From positions 1 through 44,204 of the forward strand of contig CAMDKK010000031.1 in NCBI GenBank assembly GCA_945901045.1: 44,204 bases of DNA, read 5' to 3'. The translations under genes were made by a program, and so were the position numbers. This stretch comes from Limnohabitans sp. Rim8. GTDB lineage: Bacteria; Pseudomonadota; Gammaproteobacteria; Burkholderiales; Burkholderiaceae_C. The notes under the pieces were generated by a model. It made no database searches and had not been told where the DNA came from. It worked only from the letters and a program-made list of their open reading frames with translations. Position 1 is the first letter of the stretch; the number at the start of each line of letters is the position of its first letter. Below are positions 35,981-44,204 of the stretch, piece after piece.

Positions 35981-38089
35981 ATGTCTGAAATTGCTGAAGT
36001 CATTACCGAGTTGCCGCAGGGCCATTTTGTGAGCTATCCCGGCTCGCCGTTTGAGTTGTTTCAGCCCTATCCTCCTGCCGGCGACCAACCCATGGCCATC
36101 GAAAAACTCGTCGAAGGGGTGCACGATGGGGAGGTTTTTCAAACGCTGCTTGGCGTGACCGGCTCTGGCAAGACCTTCACCATGGCCAACGTGATAGCCC
36201 AATTGGGACGTCCGGCCATTATTTTTGCGCCCAATAAAACCCTTGCGGCGCAGCTTTACAGTGAGTTTCGCGAATTTTTCCCAAAAAATGCGGTGGAGTA
36301 TTTTGTCAGTTACTACGACTACTACCAACCTGAAGCCTATGTGCCGCAGCGCGACCTGTTCATTGAAAAAGACTCGGCGATCAATGAGCACATAGAGCAA
36401 ATGCGTTTGAGTTGCACCAAAAGCATCATGGAGCGCAGAGACGTGGTGATCGTGGCTACCGTTTCAGCGATCTATGGCATCGGAGAGCCAGAGAGTTACC
36501 ACCGCATGATCATGACATTGCGCAACGGCGACAAGCTAGGCCAGCGCGACGTGATTGCTCAACTGATTCGCATGCAATACCAGCGCAATGACATGGATTT
36601 CAGTCGAGGCAAATTTCGGGTAAGGGGCGATACGATTGATGTGTTTCCCGCAGAGCATTCCGAGCTGGCCATTCGCATCGAATTGTTTGACGACGAAATT
36701 GAAAGCCTGCAACTCTTCGATCCGCTGACAGGTCGTATTCGGCAGAAAATTCCGCGCTTCACAGTCTACCCTTCCAGCCATTATGTGACACCGCGAGACA
36801 AGGTCTTGGCGGCAGTCGAAACCATCAAAACGGAGTTGTCAGATCGGCTCAAAGAGTTGGTCGGTATGGGCAAGCTGGTGGAAGCCCAGAGGCTGGAGCA
36901 GCGCACCCGGTTTGACCTGGAAATGCTCAGCGAAGTCGGCCATTGCAAGGGGATTGAAAATTACACCAGGCACTTGTCAGGGGCCGCCCCGGGCGCCGCG
37001 CCCAGCACATTGACGGATTATTTGCCGTCTGACGCGATGGTATTCCTCGACGAAAGTCACCAGATGATCGGTCAGCTCAATGCCATGTACAACGGTGACC
37101 GAGCGCGCAAGACCACCTTAGTTGAATACGGCTTTCGCTTGCCCAGCGCCTTGGACAACAGGCCCCTCAAGTTCGAAGAGTTTGAAACCAAAATGCGACA
37201 GTGCATATTTGTGTCCGCCACGCCTGCCGACTACGAAAAAACCCATGCTGGGCAGATTGTTGAGCAGGTGGTTCGCCCTACCGGACTGGTGGACCCCTTG
37301 GTGGAAGTGCGCCCTGCCATCCACCAAGTGGATGATGTGCTGCAAGAAATTCGCATCCGTGCGGACAAGCATGAGCGCGTGCTGATAACTACGCTGACCA
37401 AGCGCATGTCGGAGCAGCTCACCGATTATTTAAGCGACAACGGTGTGCGCGTGCGGTATTTGCATTCTGACATCGATACGGTTGAGCGCGTAGAAATATT
37501 GCGCGACCTTCGCCTGGGCGCTTTCGATGTGTTGGTCGGTATTAACCTGCTGCGCGAAGGTCTGGACATTCCTGAAGTCTCATTGGTGGCCATTTTGGAC
37601 GCGGACAAAGAGGGTTTTTTACGCTCTGAGCGCAGTTTGATTCAGACCATAGGCCGGGCGGCCCGTAACCTGCATGGCAAAGCTATTTTGTATGCTGACC
37701 GAATGACCGATTCCATGAAGAGAGCCATCGGTGAGACGGAGCGGCGAAGGGAAAAGCAAATTGCCCACAATCTTGTGCACGGCATCACGCCACGAAGCAT
37801 TGTCAAACAAGTGCGCGATTTGATTGACGGTGTTTACAGCGACAAATCGGGCAAAGAAGCAGAACGTCTTGAACTGGCCGCGGTGCAGCGGGCCAAAGTT
37901 GAAATCATGAGCGAAAAGGACGTGATCAAAGCCATCAAACAGCTTGAAAAGCAAATGATGGAGCATGCGCGTAATTTGGATTTTGAAAAGGCCGCTGGTG
38001 TGCGAGACCAACTGGCTATTCTCAAAGAACAAGCTTTTGGTGCAACCGGGACCGATAACATCCTGCCTTTTATTAGGCCGACAATCTGA
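35981..38089 (+). CDS. uvrB: Excinuclease ABC subunit B
   Basis: Damage-verification helicase of nucleotide excision repair, acting between UvrA loading and UvrC incision. The 702-residue protein has the P-loop GVTGSGKT (58-65), the damage-probing beta-hairpin [12 protein letters not shown] (about 110-121), helicase motif II DESH, and motif [11 protein letters not shown]. The C-terminal UVR domain (about 655-690) binds UvrC. In motif II the sequence is [21 protein letters not shown], a slight variant of the usual DESHVTIPQ. ATG 35981 fits homologues. I found no good LexA box in the spacer upstream. Confidence 0.97.
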   Translation: MSEIAEVITELPQGHFVSYPGSPFELFQPYPPAGDQPMAIEKLVEGVHDGEVFQTLLGVTGSGKTFTMANVIAQLGRPAIIFAPNKTLAAQLYSEFREFFPKNAVEYFVSYYDYYQPEAYVPQRDLFIEKDSAINEHIEQMRLSCTKSIMERRDVVIVATVSAIYGIGEPESYHRMIMTLRNGDKLGQRDVIAQLIRMQYQRNDMDFSRGKFRVRGDTIDVFPAEHSELAIRIELFDDEIESLQLFDPLTGRIRQKIPRFTVYPSSHYVTPRDKVLAAVETIKTELSDRLKELVGMGKLVEAQRLEQRTRFDLEMLSEVGHCKGIENYTRHLSGAAPGAAPSTLTDYLPSDAMVFLDESHQMIGQLNAMYNGDRARKTTLVEYGFRLPSALDNRPLKFEEFETKMRQCIFVSATPADYEKTHAGQIVEQVVRPTGLVDPLVEVRPAIHQVDDVLQEIRIRADKHERVLITTLTKRMSEQLTDYLSDNGVRVRYLHSDIDTVERVEILRDLRLGAFDVLVGINLLREGLDIPEVSLVAILDADKEGFLRSERSLIQTIGRAARNLHGKAILYADRMTDSMKRAIGETERRREKQIAHNLVHGITPRSIVKQVRDLIDGVYSDKSGKEAERLELAAVQRAKVEIMSEKDVIKAIKQLEKQMMEHARNLDFEKAAGVRDQLAILKEQAFGATGTDNILPFIRPTI

Positions 38090-38090
38090 A

Positions 38091-38130
38091 GGGTTAACCC
38101 GATCCTTAACCCGACTAATTTAATCGGGTT
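38091..38130. other. Overlapping palindromes between uvrB and iscR
   Basis: A perfect GGGTTAACCC (38091-38100) immediately follows uvrB. AACCCGA (38108-38114) pairs with TCGGGTT (38124-38130) around nine bases, and another AACCCGA occurs at 38096-38102, so two alternative hairpins share the right arm. No T-run follows. It may be a weak uvrB terminator. Confidence 0.45.
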
Positions 38131-38135
38131 CTGCT

Positions 38136-38160
38136 ATAGTTGACTGCGTTAGTAGGATAA
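38136..38160 (+). promoter_or_regulatory. Type 1 IscR binding site at the isc promoter
   Basis: This 25-base stretch begins ATAGTTGACT and continues GCGTTAGTAGGATAA. It agrees at most positions with the published type 1 IscR consensus (ATASYYGACTRwwwYAGTCRRSTAT), with mismatches mainly in the right half. It overlaps a -10-like TATAGT (38135-38140) and lies 28 bases before iscR, the place expected for [2Fe-2S]-IscR autorepression. Confidence 0.75.
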
Positions 38161-38187
38161 GTCTTCCCCACCCTTTAGGAGCCTGAC

Positions 38188-38724
38188 ATGCGTTTAACCA
38201 CCAAAGGCCGATTTGCAGTGACTGCAATGATCGATTTGGCTTTGCGCCAACACAGTGGTCCCGTGACCTTGGCCGCGATCAGCCAACGCCAGCACATTTC
38301 GCTGTCCTATTTGGAGCAGCTTTTCGGTAAATTGCGCCGACATCAATTGGTCGAGTCGACTCGAGGCCCGGGTGGTGGGTATTCATTGGCTCGCAAGGCC
38401 AGCGAAATCACTGTGGCCGACATCATTGTTTCAGTGGACGAGCCCATCGATGCGACCCATTGCGGCGGCAAAGAAAACTGCCAGGGTGAGTCTGGACGTT
38501 GCATGACGCATGATTTATGGGCCGCTTTGAATAAGCGCATGGTTGAATTTCTTGACTCCGTGACCTTGCAAAAGATGGTCGATGATCAATTGGCCAATGG
38601 GGTGAAGATCGACGAGAAGCCCGCCATCAAGCGCGCCATCTCTGCCATGCCGGTGACCAAGCCCATTCGCATCAATGCCCCTAACTCTGTCTTTGCCTTG
38701 GGCAATATGTTTGCCAAGTCCTAA
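38188..38724 (+). CDS. iscR: Fe-S cluster assembly transcriptional regulator
   Basis: Rrf2-family repressor that senses Fe-S status; with its [2Fe-2S] cluster it represses the isc operon. The 178-residue protein starts [19 protein letters not shown], has the winged-helix recognition region [28 protein letters not shown], and cluster ligands C92, C98, C105 and H108 (one residue more spacing than E. coli C104/H107). ATG 38188 follows TAGGAG. First gene of the isc operon; the candidate IscR site lies just upstream. Confidence 0.97.
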   Translation: MRLTTKGRFAVTAMIDLALRQHSGPVTLAAISQRQHISLSYLEQLFGKLRRHQLVESTRGPGGGYSLARKASEITVADIIVSVDEPIDATHCGGKENCQGESGRCMTHDLWAALNKRMVEFLDSVTLQKMVDDQLANGVKIDEKPAIKRAISAMPVTKPIRINAPNSVFALGNMFAKS

Positions 38725-38765
38725 GCAATAGCCGTTTATTTTTTATTGAATTTCAAACTGACACC

Positions 38766-39986
38766 ATGGACCATACCCCTCATTTTCCCATTTACATGGA
38801 TTACAGCTCTACAAACCCTGTAGATCCACGCGTCGTTGCTGTCATGATTCCTTGGTTGAGTGAGCATTTTGGCAACCCTGCGTCCCGAACTCATGCCTGG
38901 GGTTGGGAAGCAGAAGCAGCGGTAGAAAAAGCACGCGTTGATGTGGCTGACCTGATCGGTGCTGACCCCCGTGAAATAGTTTGGACCAGTGGTGCCACCG
39001 AGTCGAACAATTTGGCCTTGAAGGGCGCGGCTAACTTTTATAAGTCGCGCGGCAAACATCTGATCACCGTCAAGACCGAGCACAAAGCGATTTTAGACAC
39101 CATGCGAGAGCTGGAGCGCCAAGGCTTTGAGGTCACTTACCTGGACGTGCAAGAAGACGGCTTGTTGAATATGGACGTACTCAAAGAGTCGATCCGTCCA
39201 GACACCATCCTGATCAGCGTGATGTTCGTGAACAATGAAATTGGCGTGATTCAAGATATCCCGGCCATTGGCACTTTGTGCCGCGAGAAAGGTATCATTT
39301 TCCATGTTGATGCCGCTCAGGCTACTGGCAAGGTCGACATCGACATGGCCACCTTGCCAGTTGATTTGATGAGCTTGGCCTCCCATAAAACTTATGGGCC
39401 TAAAGGAATTGGTGCCTTGTATGTTCGCCGCAAACCCCGCGTGCGACTTGAAGCCCAAATGCACGGTGGTGGTCACGAGCGTGGCATGCGCTCGGGCACC
39501 TTGCCTACCCATCAAATCGTGGGCATGGGTGAAGCTTTTCGCTTGGCAAAATTGGAGATGGCGCAGGACAACGCCAAAGCCCGTGCCTTGCATGACCGCC
39601 TAATCAATGGCCTTAAAGATGTTGAACAAGTCTTTTTGAATGGTCACCCCACACAGCGAGTGCCGCACAACCTCAACATGAGTTTCAACTTTGTAGAAGG
39701 TGAGTCATTGATCATGGGCATTAAGGGCTTGGCTGTCTCATCCGGTTCGGCTTGTACATCGGCCAGCCTCGAGCCCAGCTATGTGTTGCGCGCTTTGGGC
39801 CGCAGCGATGAATTGGCGCACAGCAGCTTGCGCATGACGGTTGGCCGCTGGTCCACCGAAGAAGAAATAGACTTTGCCATCGAGACCATCCGTACCAATG
39901 TGCATAAGTTGCGCGAACTCAGTCCTCTTTGGGAAATGTACCAAGATGGTATTGACTTGAGCACCATACAGTGGTCTGCCCACTGA
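38766..39986 (+). CDS. iscS: Cysteine desulfurase
   Basis: PLP enzyme that takes sulphur from cysteine as a persulfide and passes it to IscU and other acceptors. The 406-residue protein has the PLP lysine K208 in SHKTYGPKG, substrate-site ATESNNLAL and [14 protein letters not shown], and the persulfide cysteine C330 in the [13 protein letters not shown] loop. The C-terminus ends with an IscU-docking-like tail (LSTIQWSAH). Second gene of the operon, 41 bp after iscR. Confidence 0.97.
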   Translation: MDHTPHFPIYMDYSSTNPVDPRVVAVMIPWLSEHFGNPASRTHAWGWEAEAAVEKARVDVADLIGADPREIVWTSGATESNNLALKGAANFYKSRGKHLITVKTEHKAILDTMRELERQGFEVTYLDVQEDGLLNMDVLKESIRPDTILISVMFVNNEIGVIQDIPAIGTLCREKGIIFHVDAAQATGKVDIDMATLPVDLMSLASHKTYGPKGIGALYVRRKPRVRLEAQMHGGGHERGMRSGTLPTHQIVGMGEAFRLAKLEMAQDNAKARALHDRLINGLKDVEQVFLNGHPTQRVPHNLNMSFNFVEGESLIMGIKGLAVSSGSACTSASLEPSYVLRALGRSDELAHSSLRMTVGRWSTEEEIDFAIETIRTNVHKLRELSPLWEMYQDGIDLSTIQWSAH

Positions 39987-40006
39987 AATCGAACTAGGAG
40001 AAAAAC

Positions 40007-40393
40007 ATGGCATACAGCGAAAAAGTCGTAGACCACTACGAAAATCCCCGTAACGTAGGGTCCTTCGAAAAAGGAGACGACTCGGTCGGTACCGGTATGG
40101 TGGGTGCACCCGCCTGTGGCGACGTGATGAAGTTGCAGATCAAGGTCAACCCGCTGACCGGGGTGATCGAAGATGCGCGTTTTAAAACCTACGGTTGCGG
40201 TTCGGCTATTGCTTCGAGCTCCTTGGTAACCGAGTGGGTCAAAGGTAAAACCTTGGACGAAGCGGCCGCTTTGAAAAATAGCCAAATCGCTGAAGAACTG
40301 GCTTTACCACCGGTCAAAATCCATTGCTCTATCTTGGCTGAAGACGCCATCAAGGCTGCAGTGGAAGATTACAAAAAGAAACACGCACACTGA
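40007..40393 (+). CDS. iscU: Fe-S cluster scaffold protein
   Basis: Scaffold on which new [2Fe-2S] clusters form before transfer by HscA/HscB. The 128-residue protein has all three cluster cysteines C37, C64 and C107, the stabilising D39 (APACGD), and the HscA-recognition motif LPPVK (100-104). The ribosome site AGGAG precedes ATG 40007. It is separated from iscA by one base. Confidence 0.97.
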   Translation: MAYSEKVVDHYENPRNVGSFEKGDDSVGTGMVGAPACGDVMKLQIKVNPLTGVIEDARFKTYGCGSAIASSSLVTEWVKGKTLDEAAALKNSQIAEELALPPVKIHCSILAEDAIKAAVEDYKKKHAH

Positions 40394-40394
40394 T

Positions 40395-40718
40395 ATGTCT
40401 GTCTCTTTGACTGATGCTGCTGCCCGTCACGTCACCCGCTATTTGACCAAGCGCGGTAAAGGCGTCGGCGTTCGCTTGGGGGTAAAAACCACGGGCTGTT
40501 CTGGTTTGGCTTACAAGCTCGAATATGTGGACGAAATTGCCCCTGAAGACACGGTGTTCGAAGACCATGGTGTCAAGGTCTTGATCGACCCCAAAAGCCT
40601 TGCCTATATTGATGGCACTGAGCTTGATTTTGTCCGTGAGGGCTTGAACGAAGGTTTTCGCTTCAACAACCCCAATGAACGCGACCGATGTGGTTGCGGA
40701 GAATCATTCCGCGTGTGA
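40395..40718 (+). CDS. iscA: A-type Fe-S carrier protein
   Basis: Carrier that accepts Fe-S clusters and delivers them to apo-enzymes. The 107-residue protein has the A-type cysteines C35 (TTGCSGLAY), C99 and C101 (DRCGCGESF). ATG 40395 lies one base after the iscU stop, and its stop overlaps the hscB GTG by four bases, so translational coupling is likely on both sides. Confidence 0.97.
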   Translation: MSVSLTDAAARHVTRYLTKRGKGVGVRLGVKTTGCSGLAYKLEYVDEIAPEDTVFEDHGVKVLIDPKSLAYIDGTELDFVREGLNEGFRFNNPNERDRCGCGESFRV

Positions 40719-41236
40719 TCTCGCTTCAGGCTAACGACTTTGAATTGTTTGGTATTCCCATTCAGTTCTCCATGAAACGAGATGCGCTGGATGCTCGCTG
40801 GAAGGAACTTCAACGCGAAGCACACCCAGACCGTTTTGCCGTCGAAGGCGCTGCAGCTCAGCGCATTGCCATGCAATGGTCTGTTCGCATCAACGAGGCT
40901 TACCAGCGCCTGAAAGATCCCGTCAAGCGTGCGGCCTATTTGTGTGAGATCCATGGGGTTCCCGTCAATGCAGAAAACAACACGGCCATGCCCACTGTTT
41001 TTTTGATGCAACAAATGACTTGGCGAGAAACCTTGGACGAGACGCAAACCCAAGCCGAATTGGAGATGCTGCTCAACGAGGTGGAAATGACGCATCAACA
41101 AGCCTTGGTTGACATGGCGCAAGCAATTGACAATGCCTGCGACTACCACTTGGCAGTGGGGCAGGTCAGGGCGCTGATGTTCATTGACCGCTTTGCCAGC
41201 GAAGTTCGCCATAAACTCGACGTTCTGCTTGACTGA
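40715..41236 (+). CDS. hscB: Fe-S assembly co-chaperone (J-domain protein)
   Basis: J-protein that brings IscU to HscA and stimulates its ATPase. From GTG 40715 the protein is 173 residues ([13 protein letters not shown]...), with the HPD motif at 37-39 in EAHPDRF and a C-terminal IscU-binding helical domain. I chose this GTG because it gives the usual four-base overlap with iscA and the family N-terminus; an ATG at 40688 would add nine non-conserved residues. GGAG lies 13 bases upstream, a little far. Confidence 0.93.
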   Translation: MISLQANDFELFGIPIQFSMKRDALDARWKELQREAHPDRFAVEGAAAQRIAMQWSVRINEAYQRLKDPVKRAAYLCEIHGVPVNAENNTAMPTVFLMQQMTWRETLDETQTQAELEMLLNEVEMTHQQALVDMAQAIDNACDYHLAVGQVRALMFIDRFASEVRHKLDVLLD

Positions 41237-41264
41237 GCAGGCACATAACTTTTTCATTTCACTC

Positions 41265-43127
41265 ATGGCGTTACTACAGATTTCTGAGCCGGGCCAAGCC
41301 CCTGACCCGCACCAGCGCCGAATCGCTGTTGGCATCGATTTGGGTACAACCCATTCCCTGGTGGCCTCCGTGCGCAATGGCGTGGCCGAATGTTTGCCAG
41401 ACCACGAAGGTCAAGTGATCTTGCCGTCTGTCGTGCGCTATTTGCCGGGTCAAGGTCGACAGATCGGTCATGAGGCCGTTGCCGCAGCGGCATCAGATCC
41501 GCAAAACACGATTGCTTCGGTCAAGCGCTTCATGGGCCGCAGTCTGAAAGATGTGCTCAATGCAGACAAACTTCCCTATGTGTTTGTGAACAAAGACAAA
41601 GGCATGCTGTCTTTGCAGACGGTACAAGGTGAAAAGTCCCCGGTTGAAGTCAGTGCAGAAATTTTGGCCACACTGCGTTTCCGCGCAGAAGACACTTTCA
41701 ATGACGATGTCTATGGGGCCGTCATTACCGTTCCCGCTTATTTTGACGATGCACAGCGCCAAGCTACCAAAGATGCCGCGCAGTTGGCGGGTCTGAACGT
41801 TCTGCGCTTGATCAATGAGCCGACAGCTGCAGCCATTGCCTACGGGCTGGACAATGCCAGTGAAGGTGTTTACGCCGTGTTTGACCTGGGTGGAGGAACC
41901 TTCGATATTTCCATCTTGCGCTTAACCCGTGGTGTGTTCGAAGTCATGGCCACTGGTGGCGATTCGGCTTTGGGGGGGGACGATTACGACGAAGCGCTGG
42001 CCAAGTGGTTGCTGGCGCAAAAGGGCGCGCAGGCCATCACCCCGCAAGATAAAACCCTACTCAAGGCAGCAGCTCGACAAGCTAAAGAAGCATTGACACT
42101 TCAATCTAATGTGAGCTTGAATGTTGCTTTGTCTGCCCACTCTTTGACGGCATCAATCAGCCGTGCCGAATTTGAAGCCGCAACCGACGCGCTCACCCTG
42201 CGCTGCATGTCTGCCGTGCGCAAAGCTTTGCGTGATGCCCAGTTGAGCAAGGACGAAATCCAGGGCGTGGTCATGGTGGGCGGGTCGACCCGCATGCCTC
42301 AAATTCAATCAGCTGTTGCCAACTTCTTTGACAAAGCACCCCTCAACAACCTGAACCCCGATGAAGTGGTTGCATTGGGCGCGGCCATTCAAGCCAACCA
42401 GTTGGCAGGCAACGACACTGCGGGGGATCTGTTGCTGCTCGACGTGATCCCCTTGTCATTAGGTATTGAGACCATGGGTGGCCTGTCAGAGCGGATCATT
42501 CCACGCAACCAGACCATTCCCACCGCTATGGCGCAAGACTTCACCACCTACAAAGACGGGCAAACAGCTTTGGCGCTTCATGTGGTTCAAGGTGAACGTG
42601 ACTTGGTGCAGGATTGCCGAAGTTTGGCCCGCTTTGAGCTTCGCGGTATCCCGCCCATGGCTGCGGGGGCAGCGCGCATTCGCGTGACTTTTACTGTTGA
42701 TGCCGATGGTCTGCTCAGCGTGGCGGCCAAAGAACAAATAAGCGGTGTGGAGGCGCAAATTGACGTCAAGCCTTCTTATGGTCTGAGTGACGACCAAATT
42801 GCCACCATGCTCAAAGAGAGCTTCACCACAGCCGAAGTAGACATGAAATCACGCGCCATCGTCGAAGCCCGCGTAGACGGCGAACGCATGTTGCTGGCGA
42901 CCCAAAGTGCCTTGAATGCCGACGGCGACTTGCTCAGCGTTGATGAGCGTGCACAAATTGAACAACTCATGCAAAGTCTGCGTCAAGCCGTGATGACCGA
43001 GCAAGATGCCCAAATTCTGGAAAATGTGACTATGGAGTTGGCCAAAGGCACTGAAGCTTTTGCCGCCGAGCGTATGAACCACAGTATCCAAAAAGCCCTG
43101 TCGGGTCAAAACATTCAGTCCCTGTAA
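41265..43127 (+). CDS. hscA: Fe-S assembly Hsp70 chaperone
   Basis: Specialised Hsp70 that uses ATP to release clusters from IscU. The 620-residue protein has the nucleotide domain signatures [24 protein letters not shown] and [13 protein letters not shown]. The HscA-type substrate domain begins near residue 390 ([24 protein letters not shown]). ATG 41265 is family-like; the longer frame from 41184 reads through the end of hscB. No strong ribosome site precedes it, 28 bp after hscB. Confidence 0.96.
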   Translation: MALLQISEPGQAPDPHQRRIAVGIDLGTTHSLVASVRNGVAECLPDHEGQVILPSVVRYLPGQGRQIGHEAVAAAASDPQNTIASVKRFMGRSLKDVLNADKLPYVFVNKDKGMLSLQTVQGEKSPVEVSAEILATLRFRAEDTFNDDVYGAVITVPAYFDDAQRQATKDAAQLAGLNVLRLINEPTAAAIAYGLDNASEGVYAVFDLGGGTFDISILRLTRGVFEVMATGGDSALGGDDYDEALAKWLLAQKGAQAITPQDKTLLKAAARQAKEALTLQSNVSLNVALSAHSLTASISRAEFEAATDALTLRCMSAVRKALRDAQLSKDEIQGVVMVGGSTRMPQIQSAVANFFDKAPLNNLNPDEVVALGAAIQANQLAGNDTAGDLLLLDVIPLSLGIETMGGLSERIIPRNQTIPTAMAQDFTTYKDGQTALALHVVQGERDLVQDCRSLARFELRGIPPMAAGAARIRVTFTVDADGLLSVAAKEQISGVEAQIDVKPSYGLSDDQIATMLKESFTTAEVDMKSRAIVEARVDGERMLLATQSALNADGDLLSVDERAQIEQLMQSLRQAVMTEQDAQILENVTMELAKGTEAFAAERMNHSIQKALSGQNIQSL

Positions 43128-43154
43128 GGGGCTTTGAGCTACCAATTAAACGAT

Positions 43155-43493
43155 ATGCCCATCATCAAAATTCTGCCTCACCCTGAATACTGTCCTGCTG
43201 GAACAGAAATTACTGCGCCATCCGGCACCAGTATTTGTGAAGCTTTGCTGGACCACAAAATCAACATTGAACATGCGTGCGACATGAGCTGTGCCTGCAC
43301 AACCTGCCACGTGATCGTGCGCGAGGGATTCAACAGCCTCAACGATCTCGAAGAAACTGAAGAAGACTTGCTCGACCGCGCCTGGGGCCTGGAGCCCAAC
43401 TCGCGTCTGAGCTGTCAAGCGTTCTTGGCCACAAAAGATTTGGTGATCGAGATACCGCGTTACACCATCAACCATGCCAAAGAAAACCACTGA
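43155..43493 (+). CDS. fdx: [2Fe-2S] ferredoxin of the isc operon
   Basis: Adrenodoxin-type ferredoxin supplying electrons for cluster assembly. The 112-residue protein has ligands C42, C48, C51 and C87 (HACDMSCACTTCH and RLSCQAF) and the acidic patch DLEETEEDLLD. ATG 43155 is chosen over the upstream TTG 43134 on family length. Its TGA overlaps the dnaQ ATG by one base, so iscX, often next in the operon, is absent here. Confidence 0.96.
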   Translation: MPIIKILPHPEYCPAGTEITAPSGTSICEALLDHKINIEHACDMSCACTTCHVIVREGFNSLNDLEETEEDLLDRAWGLEPNSRLSCQAFLATKDLVIEIPRYTINHAKENH

Positions 43494-44204
43494 TGCGTCA
43501 AATTTTTCTGGACACTGAAACCACGGGGCTGTCTGCAGAGGGCGGTGACCGCGTGATTGAAATCGGATGCGTAGAGTTGTTCAACCGCAAGCTCACCGGT
43601 AATAACTTGCATTTCTATCTCAACCCTGAGCGTGACAGCCATGAGGATGCGCTCAAGGTCCACGGCATCAGCAATGATTTTTTGCGCGACAAACCTAAAT
43701 TTGCACAAGTTGCTCGAGAGGTGCTTGACTACCTGCACGGTGCAGAAATCATCATCCACAATGCCGCTTTCGACGTTGGTTTTTTAAACAAAGAGCTCGA
43801 GCGTGTTGGCGAGGCACCCTTCACCACCCATGTGTCGAGCGTGATCGACACCTTGGTCATGGCCAAGCAAATGTTCCCTGGCAAGCGCAACAGCCTGGAT
43901 GCTCTGTGCGACCGGTTGGGCGTGGACAATTCGGGCCGCACTTTGCACGGCGCTTTGCTGGATGCAGAGTTGCTGGCCGACGTCTACATCAACCTCACGC
44001 GCGGGCAGGAAGCTTTGTTGATTGACATAAGCGATGACCAACCCCAACACCAATTAATCGGGAGTATCGACCTGTCAAGTTACCACCTGCCAGTCTTACG
44101 CGCTAATGCGCAAGAGTTGACCACGCATGAAGACCTGCTTAAACAATTGGACAAAGCCAGCGGAGGTAAAACCGTGTGGCGAAATCTGGGGGAGAGTCTT
44201 GGAA
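43493..44204 (+). CDS. dnaQ: DNA polymerase III epsilon subunit, 3' end cut by window edge
   Basis: Proofreading 3'-5' exonuclease of the replicative polymerase. From ATG 43493 the frame stays open to the window end (237 codons seen), so the C-terminus is missing but probably nearly complete. DEDD-h motifs are present: ExoI DTETTG near residue 7, ExoII HNAAFDVGFLN, and ExoIII HGALLDAELLADVY. The region after the nuclease domain (about 180 on) is the alpha-subunit binding part. It begins inside the fdx stop codon (TGATG). Confidence 0.95.
   Translation, partial: MRQIFLDTETTGLSAEGGDRVIEIGCVELFNRKLTGNNLHFYLNPERDSHEDALKVHGISNDFLRDKPKFAQVAREVLDYLHGAEIIIHNAAFDVGFLNKELERVGEAPFTTHVSSVIDTLVMAKQMFPGKRNSLDALCDRLGVDNSGRTLHGALLDAELLADVYINLTRGQEALLIDISDDQPQHQLIGSIDLSSYHLPVLRANAQELTTHEDLLKQLDKASGGKTVWRNLGESLG

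Noticed and set aside
34672-35988. 438-codon plus-strand frame opposite the aminotransferase
   Set aside because: It is an antisense shadow: the minus-strand frame has every catalytic motif of a class I aminotransferase, and the plus-strand product is His/Val/Gly-rich with no recognisable domain.
37045-37120. Variant helicase motif region [15 protein letters not shown] in UvrB considered as an anomaly
   Set aside because: The catalytic DESH is intact and similar IGQL-type variants occur in Burkholderiales as far as I recall, so it is probably lineage-typical.
38108-38130. Possible type 2 IscR site at the AACCCGA/TCGGGTT palindrome
   Set aside because: The CCxYA-N7-TRxGG core of the type 2 consensus is not met; it is a plain inverted repeat.

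Overview
The window reads as a chromosomal segment of a betaproteobacterium of the order Burkholderiales, most likely a freshwater Comamonadaceae member (Limnohabitans/Rhodoferax/Polaromonas-like). That placement is an inference from gene order: sigma factor-DUF3619-DUF3106-RDD beside ilvB-ilvH-ilvC-pssA-leuA, nadE-glnB, phaC-phaA-phaB, aat-bpt, and iscR-iscS-iscU-iscA-hscB-hscA-fdx. No rRNA, tRNA, transposase, integrase or CRISPR array was seen. Coding density is very high and no gene-free stretch exceeds 300 bp.

Layout. 1-3762: ppa (5' truncated by the window), a FemAB-like protein on the minus strand, nadE and glnB. 3772-6653 (minus): a tightly overlapped five-gene unit of an ECF-type sigma factor, DUF3619 single-span membrane protein, DUF3106 exported protein, RDD membrane protein and LOG-family protein. 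6923-13018: branched-chain amino-acid synthesis (ilvB, ilvH, ilvC, then leuA) with pssA inside; a candidate structured RNA precedes ilvH and a leucine leader peptide with attenuator precedes leuA. 13139-18290: a penicillin-binding peptidase, an IclR regulator, the two N-end-rule transferases bpt and aat, maiA, pgeF and a small membrane protein. 18368-22097: polyhydroxyalkanoate (PHA) synthesis, phaC-phaA-phaB. 22197-24797: dusA, an EamA transporter and a GntR/FCD regulator. 24982-32370: a complete propionyl-CoA to succinyl-CoA operon (mcm, meaB, pccB, pccA, and a VOC protein that is probably the epimerase), visibly richer in G+C than its neighbours. 32392-35847 (minus): an aminotransferase, then PHA depolymerase phaZ coupled to an RnfB-like ferredoxin. 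35981-44204: uvrB, the full isc Fe-S assembly operon with an IscR site in front, and dnaQ running off the right edge.

How the genes work together. PHA synthesis, PHA mobilisation and propionyl-CoA carboxylation lie within about 16 kb, linking storage polymer with odd-chain carbon use. Branched-chain synthesis appears controlled by RNA structures rather than a nearby regulator. The isc operon appears under IscR feedback. The least understood unit is the sigma/DUF3619/DUF3106/RDD/LOG operon, whose architecture resembles an envelope-sensing ECF module with DUF3619 as a possible anti-sigma factor.
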